Positions 54,187-64,000 of a stretch of DNA of 64,000 bases are shown piece by piece; position 1 is the stretch's first letter, and every line of letters starts with the position of its first letter. The DNA comes from Rutpela maculata (lineage: Eukaryota > Arthropoda > Insecta > Coleoptera > Cerambycidae), in NCBI GenBank assembly GCA_936432065.2, contig OW386285.2:177549984-177613983 (forward strand), read 5' to 3'. The position numbers and the translations under genes were made by a program. The notes beneath the pieces were generated by a model. It saw only the letters and a list, made by a program, of their open reading frames with translations. It was not told where the DNA came from and did not search any database.

Positions 54187-55868
54187 CGGTACAAGACCAT
54201 CAGGAGCAACGTTTTTAAAATGTATGCCAATCATATATATGAATGAAATTACCATGAATATGCCAGAAACGCAAATTTTAGGCAGTCGTCGCGTGCAGAA
54301 AGCTGTGCAAATCAATTTTTTTTGTTTCTTTTAAAATCCAATTAAACGCAACTCATTTAAAAGGGTTTTTGAAAAACTATCACAAACTAGAGATAATCTC
54401 AATAAATGTTTAATAATTTTGTCATTCAAGCAAAGAGTTTAACACAGTCGATCCGGACACCGGAGGATATGCAACGGCTTAGTGAGCACGGAGACCAAGC
54501 TTATAAATATAACCTAATTAAGATAAGACCACTTCTTATTTGTACTTGCATTATTAAATTCCATTTTAAAACCACATTTTACTATGTTTTTTCGGCTAGA
54601 TTTAGCCAATAAAGTTGTAAATTGCTTTTAAAAACCCTGTACGGCCATCAACGTAACTCAAGGATTATGACAAATTATGCGGGTGTAATTTTTAATTACC
54701 CTTCAACAACTAAAAAATTAATTGATAATAATTGAGGATCTGTTACCTTCAATCGGTAGCAATAAGCAAATGTCAGATATCAACACTTGGGCATTCTCCG
54801 GCCACACTGCAGTGGAGACGGGCTGGGTTTAAAAAAATGAATGTAGGGTTGAGCGCCAAGTAAATTTTAGTTCTTGTCAAATGCCTCAATAAATCTAGAT
54901 TTTGTCCCCCCTCAAACTTACTAAACAGGGACACAAACTCATAAAAAAAAATGACAAATCTGCTACTACTATTATTTGAGTTTATTTTCACATTACAATT
55001 CAATGCCAAGGATAAGTTTCCGAGACTGACACTCAAAAGTCTAGTTTTCAGCTAATCTCATATATATACTATTATTATAATCTCAAAAATATTTACAAAT
55101 ATCTCTTCCAACGAATGTTACGCAAAACTATTACGCAATATTAACACTAGATATTTAAGACAATGTAATCGCAAGTTTAAAAAATATATATATTTGACCT
55201 AATAAGTTTACTAAATGAGCAGAAATTAGTTACGTATAATGGTTAAATCGTAGAACCAGAAATACTATGGTTTTAATGTAGCTTAAGCTTAAGCGCAAGA
55301 AAACACACCAACTTAATATTGCTGGAATAAGAAAATGTGTTAGTTAAAACTAACTTCCGCTGTACACATTATATATTGATTGGAAAAGAAAGCGATTTTA
55401 CCTAACTACAAATTTAATTACTATATTATATTTAGACACATTAATCAGAGCGTTGTCCGACCAACTTTATATACTAAAAAAAATAAGCAAAATATATTTA
55501 CGCAAAAAAATAAAACTTATAGTATATGACTTAGCTGTCTGTCTGTCACCATCCAGTTAATCGATGTGGGAGTGAAACTGTCCTCTATCGGACTGGATTG
55601 TCCTCCAAGGAGATTATATGGGGGACCAAGGAATATTTAAAATGGGTCCACGCAGGAGCTTCCGAACCAAGGAGAGACAAGACTGCCGCTATGGTTGGTG
55701 GAGTAGCCTCCCCATATAAAGACCCTTTATAATCAAGAAAATCTCAAATTAAGAAACATCTACAAAATGTGGCTGTTACATACCTTCAACGAAAGGTCTT
55801 GTATTCCTGTTTTCTTAAAAGAAAAACAACAAATTTCCACTGCGATCAACGATTATGGATAGGATAAT
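54187..55868. other. No gene between Polinton and BEL
   Basis: AT-rich, with short frames on both strands that lack recognisable domains. A GC-richer patch at 55550-55720 stands out in composition but has no identifiable feature. Confidence 0.45.
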
Positions 55869-55873
55869 GTATC

Positions 55874-56306
55874 TGGTTACGCCCCTGGTGTAAATTCATT
55901 TTATTTTTCGTTAGAGGACACATGATCCGACGCACGTGTAGTAGCTCCGCTGTCGACCATAGTTCATAGCATAGTGTGTTACTTTTCATAGTTTAGCAGC
56001 TTTTAATTTTAATCTACATCAACGTAAATGTTACATATTGTCATAAATAATTGTGCCACTCATTTGTTCATCGAGAATCATAATCAAGGTGCCTAATTCT
56101 GTGTATCTTCCTATCTTTCCCTATCCTACAAATCACAGAATTTCGAAGCCACATGTCATCGGACTCCAGACGAATCTGGGTAAATTATTCGCAAAACCTA
56201 GTTTTATTATTATTATATTGCATTATTCTACAGTCCATAATTTAGCCAATATTGCCCACTCTGGGGTTAAAATATTTTTATTAGTGAAATATCCCCGGCG
56301 TGATTA
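55874..56306 (+). repeat. BEL 5' LTR
   Basis: 433 bp, starts TGGTTACGCCCC and ends GTGATTA, one base different from the 3' LTR end GTGATCA. Confidence 0.85.
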
Positions 56307-56308
56307 TA

Positions 56309-56326
56309 TGGTCCTTCGAGCCGGAT
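56309..56326 (+). other. BEL primer binding site
   Basis: TGGTCCTTCGAGCCGG two bases after the LTR end; the tRNA species is not assigned. Confidence 0.6.
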
Positions 56327-56902
56327 TACCGCGAATTGTTATCGTAGAACGATACCTAGTAGTTTTTTTTACGTAGCACAGTAGCCGCTCGTTTTTTTGT
56401 TTTACACTGTAGATAAACCGTGTTTATTTATATTAACACCGCACGCGTGGATCACTGTCCTTTTTTCGTATTGTTTGTAGTATTATTTGAAACAATTAAC
56501 TCCTGTAATAGATTTACCCGCATATAGTTTATTTGATAAAATAGAAACAAAATATTTTAAGTATTTGAGTGCATCAACTTAGTAGAATATAAATATTTGT
56601 TTTCGTGGTTTAATTTATTGGCTTGTTTACATGCCTGCGACATTGAGGATTCTTGTTTTTTCAAGTTACCTAATTATTCGAAACAGGGACTTACATTAGA
56701 CACTTATTTTTTTATTTGGATTTTAGTAAACACTATTACTGTATTAATTATTGTGAAGTGTAAAAGGAAAACAGAGGCAATTTCTTTTTGCGTACTTGCA
56801 TTTAAATAACTAGTATAAATTACTAAAGATAAACATATTGTTTATAATTACTTGAATATTTATTCATACCCTTATTCGTGTTTTGTTAAATTGGTGTAGT
56901 AT
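56327..56902 (+). other. BEL leader
   Basis: Untranslated leader before gag. A 70-codon frame at 56597-56809 with a hydrophobic stretch is not recognised and probably chance. Confidence 0.45.
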
Positions 56903-58844
56903 GGACAAGGAACGTCTTACAGCTAAATTAAAAATTAGCGAAGCAAAAAAACAGACTCTTTTTCAGCGCATTCAACGACTGTATGATTGGTCAAAAGATT
57001 TAGCAGAACCCCATAATTTAAGAAATTTTAAATCTCTTTATGGTTCTTTGCATAACACCCGCTCTCAATTGATCGAAATAGTTGATAAAATTAATGATCT
57101 CAATATAGAATTGGATCCTGAATATACTCCAAATTTTCAACTCCTTGACACGATTGAGCAATTATTTTGTACCATTAAGGAGAGAGGGGAAACTGTATTA
57201 AAAAAAACATTGCCAAATATTGATAATCCCCACGCTTCAGGTAGTACACCCGTAGAAACACATCATACTGTGTCACAAGTTATGCCTAAATTGCCCAAAA
57301 TTGAAATAAAAGAATTTTGTGGTGACCCTAAGCTATGGCCAGTTTTTTATGGCATGTATACATCTTTAGTTCATGATAATAAAGATTTGGATGACACTTG
57401 TAAAATTCATTATTTGTTAAGCCGATTAACTGGTCGAGCTTTAGCACTTTGTTCGGGAATCCCGCCGGTTGCTGATAATTATCAAATTATTTAGAAAATA
57501 TTATTAGATAAGTATCAGGATAAACGGTCATTAGCTAGCAATTACGTAAAACAAATTTTAGATTTTAAACCACTGCAGTTTGAGTCGGCCCATAATTTGA
57601 ATACATTTTTGGAACGTTTTGACACATCTGTTAACGCGTTGAAGAAATTAGATGTTCCAAATTTAGCTGATTTTTTATTAACCTATATAGCGTTGTCGAA
57701 GTTGGATAATCAAACACGACGTTCGTTTGAAATATCTGTGAAAGAGATTGAAATCCCTACTTACGACAGACTACAAGATTTTATAAAACAACAAGCACAA
57801 ATTTTGGGTCGAACGTCTAATAGTAGCTCAACAAATACTGGTAATTCATAAGTCCCTGCTACAGTTAACACTAAGCCCAAGATCACGCACTCTTTTGTAA
57901 ACACTAATTCTAAATTTGATAGCAATTGTTCAGTATGTAATCAGGACTCGCATCTAATAAATAGATGCGCAATTTTTTTGAAACTTGCACCAGTAGATAG
58001 ATATCAATTGGCCAAAGAAAAACATTTATGTCTCAATTGTCTTAGCAACAAACATAGAATCGCGACATGCAAATCAATAAATGCATGTTCTATCTGTAAA
58101 ATTCGTCATCATTCTTTATTGCATTTTAATAAAGAAACGCCCATAGTAGCTAGCACTAGTAATACGTCGCCCGTCAATAGTAATAATAGTTTAGAATCCG
58201 AGCAGTCTACTTCAAGTTTAACTACACTTAGTTTATGTTCCACTGCAAACAATAATCTAGCACAACAAAACTATACTACTTTATTGCCCACCGCGGTAGT
58301 AAATATTCGAATACCCAATGGTGTAAGTAAGCCTATTCGTGTCTTATTAGATTCAGCTAGTCAGGCAAATTTTCTTAATTTGAAATGTTGTAAAAAACTG
58401 CAATTACCCGTTAGTAAAATTTATTCATCGGTTGTAGGCATCGGAGTTAGTTCAAAACCGGTTAAAAGCCAAGTAAACAACATAACAATTACCTCACGAT
58501 TTGATACCAGCGTGCAATTTCAATTTGACGCTTTAGTTATAGAAAAAATCACTGACAATTTACCCACTTCGATAATTGAAACAGAAGCCCTTAGTTATTT
58601 AATGGACTTACCCCTAGCGGACCCTGAATTTTACCAATCGAGAGAAATTGATGGAATTCTCGGTGCTCGACTGTTTCCACAACTCATCAAGGTGGGGAGA
58701 GTGTCGAGTACACCCAATCTTCCTATCGCTTTGCAGACGCATTTGGGTTATGTAGTTATGGGAAAATCACCCATTATTCCAACCGTAGAAAAAATTCATT
58801 CATTCTGTTCAATAGTAGAGCCACCTATAGAAAAAATCATTTAG
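56903..58844 (+). pseudogene. gag: BEL Gag and protease region (in-frame stops)
   Basis: From MDKERLTAKLKI (ATG ~56901-56903). One frame carries the Pao-type gag: LPKIEIKEFCGDPKLWPVF, HYLLSRLTGRA, then nucleocapsid CSVCNQDSHLINRC and CLNCLSNKHRIATC, and protease IRVLLDSASQANFL. TAG at ~57492 and TAA at ~57849 interrupt it, and another stop occurs at 58842. So it is a decayed gag-pol. Confidence 0.8.
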
Positions 58845-61800
58845 TCGTTTTTGGAGTTAGAAGATATTCCTATATCTCGAATAAACAGTTCCGAAGATAT
58901 TGAATGTGAAAAACATTTTCAATCACTTATTCACGCGATGTTAGTGGTAGGTTTACTGTCGCGTTGCCTTTTAAAGACAATCCTACGATTTTAGGTAATT
59001 CATATTCTCTAGCGTTGCGTAGATTTCTTTCTTTGGAAAGAAAATTAGAAGCATCACCCGATTTTAGAAATCAATATAATAGTGTAATTCAAGACTACTT
59101 AGATCAAGGTCATATGCGCAAATTAGTTACAGCTCCTGATTCTACATTACCCTCGTACTACATTCCGCATCACGCAGTTTTTAAAATTGATAGCTCAAGC
59201 ACACCTCTACGTGTCGTTTTTGATGCTAGCGCAAAAACGGACACCTCTTTTTCGTTAAATGATATTCTGTATACGGGGCCTAAACTTCAGACAGATGTTT
59301 TATCTGTGTTTTTAAATTTTAGATTATATCCCATCGCCTTTACCGCAGACATTCGTCAGATGTACCGGCAAGTCAATTTATGCGATGAACATAGGCCTTT
59401 TCAGCGCCTTCTATGGAGACTTAGTCCCAGTGAGCCTATAGAAATTTTGGAAATTTCCACTTTAACCTTTGGTGTAAAACCTAGCCCGTTTTTAGCGTTG
59501 CGGGTAGTTCATCAATTAGCGCACAATGAATCGAAAATATATGGGCACGCCTCTGAAGTCGTTTTGCGCGACATGTATATCGATGATTTAGTTTCGAGTG
59601 TAGGTAGTCTTAAAGAAGCAAAATTAGTTTATAACGAATTAGTAGATCTGTTCGATTCGGGTGGTTTTAGTTTAGTAAAATGGTCTGCCAATTTAAAGGA
59701 ATTTTTAAATCATATACCTGAAGAAAAACGTTTATCTCAGATTGTAAATTTTGAAACTGATTGCTTAAAAGTTTTAGGCATGCAGTGGCATCCAAGTTTA
59801 GATACTTTGTTTTTTAAAGTAAATATTCAGGATCGTAGTTGTACAAAAAGAAATATATTGTCCACGGTAGCCCGGATATTTGACCCACTAGGATTAGTCG
59901 CTCCGATTACATTATACTCCAAATTATTAATAAAGAAATTATGGTCACTTCATTTAGATTGGGATCAATGCCCACCTGATACTTTAATAGAACAATGGTC
60001 TCGCTTTCAGTCAGAATTACCGCTACTAGACGAATTTTCGGTATCCAGACATCTAGGTATTTTCGAAAATTCATCCGCTACTTTGGTAGGATTCGCAGAT
60101 GCTTGTGAATCATCATTTGGCGCAGTTATTTATTATGTGGATAGCAATAGGGATAAAATTAAAACCAATTTAATTTGTTTAAAGTCCAAAGTTTCACCCT
60201 TAAAAGTAGTTTCCATTCCCCGGCTGGAACTGTGTGCCGCTCTTTTATTAGCTAAACTAATGAAGTTCGTAATTGATACCTACCGTTCCCGTTATAATTT
60301 TACCAGAATTTTTGCCTTTTCGGATTCCATGGTAGTTTTGCATTGGATACATTCATCGCCGCATCGTTGGAAGACGTTCGTTGCGAACCGTGTTGCAAAA
60401 ATTCATAATTATTTACCGCAAAACGTTTGGTTTCACGTGGATGGAAAGTACAATCCCGCCGATTGTCTTTCTCGTGGAATGACACCAGCTTGTTTTATCG
60501 AAAATAGTAGTACATGGTTGTCAGGCCCATCTTGGTTGAATTCGGAACAAGTAAATTGGCCTATTAAATCATTTCAAAAAAAAGAACTTGACGTTAATCT
60601 CCCAGAAGAAAAAATAATATCTCTCCCAATAACGTCAGAAGAATTAAATCCTTTGTACACTCTAATTTCGCGCCATTCTTCTTGGTTAAAATTACTCCGT
60701 ATAACAGTTATTGTCCTTAGATTTGTAAAAATCTTGCCACTCAGAAAAGAAATCCTATTTACAGATTTAAATACCGCTGAACATACTTTAATCCGTATAA
60801 TCCAAAATAAGCATTTTAAAAATGATATTCGGGCCTTGGAAAAGGGAAAAATGTGTTCCTCACAACTAAAAAAAATTCGACCTTTTTTAGACAATCATTT
60901 AATGCGTGTTGGTGGACGACTTTCTCACTTATCATTAGTTTATGATCACCAGCATCCGATTCTTCTACCAAAAAGGGATCATTTGTTAAATATTTTAATC
61001 GATCATTATCACAAGTTATATATGCATACTGGACCCCACCTACTTTTAGCTCTCTTACGACAGAAATACTGGATATTGTCCGCGCGCGGAGTCGTGCGTC
61101 AACGTATTTCTCTTTGTAATGTGTGTTTTCGTTTTAAACCCAAACCAACCTATCAGTGGCGGCTGGTGAAATTTCAATATTTTTTTTCTCGTCTATGGCC
61201 CATGGGACCCATACGAAATTTGGGAAATAACATCTAGAGAAGCACTTCTCTAATGACCCCTAAAAAATTTTGAAAAAGCAGTTTGCGAAAACTGAAAATT
61301 CGTTAGCCTCGCCTGGGTCTAGGAGCTCCTGTTTATTTTTATTTTTTTTTGTCATATGCATTTGACTTTTCATAAAAATACAACACTAGATTTTGGAGTT
61401 TATGAAAATATTTTCATTACTAACTGAAATACAATGAACTGAAATTTTGTAATTTACAATTTAACAAATTACAATATTTCAATTCGTTGTATCTCAGTTA
61501 GTAATGAAAATATTTTCATAAACTCCAAAATCTGTTGTTGAATTTTTATGAAAAGTCAAATGCATATGACAAAAAAAAATAAAAATAAACAGGAGCTCCT
61601 AGACCCAGGGGAGGCTAACGAATTTTCAAAAATTTTTTCGCAAACTGCTTTTTCAAAATTTTTTAGGGGTCATTAGAGAAGTGCTTCTCTAGATGTTATT
61701 TCCCAAATTTCGTATGGGTCCCATGCGCCATAGACGAGAAAAAAAATATTGAAATTTCACCAGCCGCCGCTGCAACCTATCCACTTATGGCAGATTTACC

Positions 61801-62747
61801 CCCTGCAAGGGTAGTAGTCCAAGTTAAACCATTTGTAGAAACTGGAGTGGATTTTGCCGGACCTTATTACATAACGCTAAGTCGTAAACGTGGAGTTAAG
61901 AGTCAAAAGGCGTACATTTGTTTATTTGTTTGTTTAACAACTAAATGTTTACACTTAGAATTAGCCTCTGCCCTCTCCACTCCCGCATTTTTAGCTGCGT
62001 TTAAAAGGTTTTTGAGCCGCCGAGGCCCTATCAAAACGTTACACTCAGATTGTGGGACAAATTTTATAGGAGCAAAGGCTCATCTAGATGAAATTTATTC
62101 TTTTATTGAATCGTCTGATTATACAAATGCTCTAAAACAAGAATTAACTCAAAATAAAATTGAATGGAAATTTAATGCACCATCAGCGCCCGCATATGGG
62201 AGGCATATGGGAGTCTAATATTAAAAGTGTAAAAAACCATTTACATAAAGTAATCGGTTCTCAGATCTTATCCTACGAAGAATTTTCAACAGTTCTTGCT
62301 CAAATTGAGGCGTTAATGAATAGTCGTCCCCTTTGTTGGCTCAGTAGTGACCCATCCGATCCGGAAGTTCTTACGCCAGCACATTTTTTTACTTTAACAC
62401 CGCTGAAAGTTCTTCCTGCTATAGATGTACTAGACGAACCCCCCAATAGATTAGACCGTCAACAATTATTAGACCATTTAGTGCAGTCTTATTGGAGGCG
62501 CTGGAAAAGAGAATATTTAAGTAGCTTACAAGTACGCCAAAAATGGAACAGTCCCTCACTTCCTGTTGAAACAGGAACTTTACTTTTACTTATGCAAGAT
62601 AATGTACCTCCTCTTCGATGGCCGCTTGGTATCATCGAAGAGGTATTTCCGGGCAGTGACGGAGTTGTTAGAACGGTTCTTATTAAAACCAAAAGTGGAT
62701 TTTATAAAAGACCAGTCGTTAAACTTTGTCCTCTGCCAAATCAATAA
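58845..62747 (+). pseudogene. pol: BEL Pol: RT, RNase H and integrase (broken)
   Basis: After a frame change near 58960 one frame runs for 757 codons. RT motifs are LRVVFDASAK, FTADIRQMYRQV, FGVKPSPFLALR and YIDDLVSS; RNase H follows (LVGFADACESSFGAVIY, AFSDSMVVLHWI, GKYNPADCLSRG). Integrase zinc finger HTGPHLLLALLRQKYW then CNVC leads to the MITE insertion at 61154. Beyond the MITE the core has GVDFAGPYY and LHSDCGTNF, and after a further frame break near 62200 GIWESNIKSVKNHL supplies the glutamate. The C-terminus ends at 62747. Multiple lesions. Confidence 0.85.
61154..61772. mobile_element. 619-bp palindromic hAT-type MITE in BEL integrase
   Basis: Termini CAGTGGCGGCTGGTG and complement. 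Almost the entire element is self-complementary around 61455 (arms of ~290 bp). Perfect 8-bp target duplication CAACCTAT at 61146-61153 and 61773-61780, the hAT length. No transposase. Confidence 0.92.
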
Positions 62748-62929
62748 TTTTACTTTATTTTGTTTTGTTCTGTAGGGGTAGTATAATGGGGTAGTATAAC
62801 AATATTTAGTACTGAAATTTGTTTTGTTTTATTTTTTTTTTTATGGCGATAGAGTATTCAAATTCATTTTATTTATAGTCTAAGTAGTTTTCTTGATTGA
62901 AAGCCCGGAGTTTTCAATGTCGGGGGGTA

Positions 62930-63362
62930 TGGTTACGCCCCTGGTGTAAATTCATTTTATTTTTCGTTAGAGGACACGTGATCCGACGCACGTGTAGTAG
63001 CTCCGCTGTCGACCATAGTTCATAGCATAGTGTGTTACTTTTCATAGTTTAGCAGCTTTTAATTTTAATCTACATCAACGTAAATGTTACATATTGTCAT
63101 AAATAATTGTGCCCCTAATTTGTTCATCGAGAATCATAATCAAGGTGCCTAATTCTGTGTATCTTCCTATCTTTCCCTATCCTACAAATCACAGAATTTC
63201 GAAGCCACATGTCATCGGACTCCAGACGAATCTGGGTAAGTTATTCGCAAAACCTAGTTTTATTATTATTATATTGCATTATTCTACAGTCCATAATTTA
63301 GCCAATATTGCCCACTCTGGGGTTAAAATATTTTTATTAGTGAAATATCCCCGGCGTGATCA
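62930..63362 (+). repeat. BEL 3' LTR
   Basis: 433 bp, preceded by the purine run GGGGGGTA. Matches the 5' LTR with about five differences. Confidence 0.88.
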
Positions 63363-63367
63363 GTATC

Positions 63368-64000
63368 CAAGGATTAGTCACTACTAAAATACATAGAAAA
63401 TGCCCCATTAAAAATCTCCCAGACCATGTGCCACCAGGTATACTTACAAAATTGCCAATTGCCCTTTAAAGGGTGTGATTTGAAAAATACATAAAAAATT
63501 CAAAACTACACTTCAACAGCTTCAAATCACAATTTATTACTGTACGAAAATTAATCCCTTAGAAAGGATGACGCTTGGTCAAAATGTTTTCGTTTCAGTA
63601 GCTTCAGCAAAAATAATGAATACCATCGTGGCAGTTATCAGCGGAAATTTAAAAAAAATTGGAACATAAATCTTGTAAAAACTGTCCTAGTAAGTGGTGC
63701 AACCAGGAATACATTTCTGTAATTTAACATGCAAGATCTCTGAAGTGATGCTAATGCCCCAGAGATGTCGCCACACAGAACATTATTTTTCAATTAATTG
63801 TTCACATAGGAATAACATAACAATTAATAACCATATATTTTAAATATGTCCATATATTTTGAATAAAGAAAAGCTATTGCCATAATAGGATTGATTTATT
63901 AAGGAATTCTTTTATCTAGATGACCTTTTAAAAGTAATGGGAAAATTGCGATCTAACTGGTAACTAGTTGGTAACACTGTCAAAACGTCAATAATATTGA
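63368..64000. other. No gene recognised
   Basis: AT-rich flank of the BEL element; no ORF, RNA or repeat I can support. Confidence 0.45.

Larger units (their letters stand above)
55874..63362 (+). mobile_element. BEL/Pao LTR retrotransposon
   Basis: 7.5 kb, 433-bp LTRs, 5-bp target duplication GTATC (55869-55873 and 63363-63367). RT-integrase order and the YIDDLVSS motif mark it as BEL/Pao. About five LTR differences suggest moderate age. It carries stops in gag, frame breaks and a MITE, so it is dead. Confidence 0.92.

Noticed and set aside
56053..56376. 107-codon frame in BEL 5' LTR (and copy at 63109)
   Set aside because: Entirely LTR sequence present in both LTRs; not part of gag or pol.

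Overview
The window is AT-rich insect nuclear DNA. GT-AG introns, LTR retrotransposons, an errantivirus-type env, palindromic MITEs and a Maverick/Polinton support this; nothing looks bacterial. I cannot resolve the species. There is no clear single-copy host gene: almost everything recognisable is a transposable element or endogenous virus, many of them nested. Only one convincing host-type exon (YqaJ-family N-terminus) and a tandem array of exon-like units stand out.

Layout. 1-2276: the 3' end of an endogenous errantivirus (env ORF, polypurine tract, LTR). 2277-9066: AT-rich DNA, a 2-kb element with TGACGTCA-rich ends, a LINE ORF1 relic, and a 2.3-kb foldback element containing a second inverted repeat. 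9657-15960: a broken copy of a TE-associated PIN/FEN1-like protein gene, split by a 4.7-kb element whose inverted ends are tandem repeats. 16-18 kb: two tandem arrays, one made of exon-like units with conserved splice sites on the minus strand. 18.6-26 kb: nested inverted repeats, palindromic MITEs, tandem repeats, a long (AT)n tract and a small hAT-type MITE.

26082-54180 is the centrepiece: a Maverick/Polinton with a perfect 6-bp target duplication (GACTGG) and ~400-440 bp terminal inverted repeats built from ~40-bp units. Without its inserted retrotransposon it is ~17.6 kb. It encodes integrase with chromodomain, packaging ATPase, adenain-like protease, PLA2-domain virion protein, spliced zinc-finger/family B DNA polymerase, candidate double jelly-roll major capsid protein and penton, i.e. 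replication, integration and virion functions together. Its cargo includes a BIR (IAP-like) protein, a 43-aa zinc ribbon, a GC-rich spliced gene of unknown role, and a small helical protein that might be a death fold. The polymerase is broken inside catalytic motif C, and one conserved unknown gene carries a stop and the retrotransposon, so this copy is probably not autonomous now.

A 10.5-kb Gypsy-type element (40822-51327) sits inside the Polinton, with nearly identical 1.88-kb LTRs, a 4-bp target duplication, a Lys-tRNA-like primer site followed by a tandem array of copies of it, and a textbook -1 slippery heptamer at the gag stop. 55874-63362 is a BEL/Pao element with 433-bp LTRs and a 5-bp target duplication; its integrase is interrupted by a 619-bp palindromic hAT-type MITE with a perfect 8-bp target duplication. 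The order of events is readable: Polinton before Gypsy, BEL before MITE.
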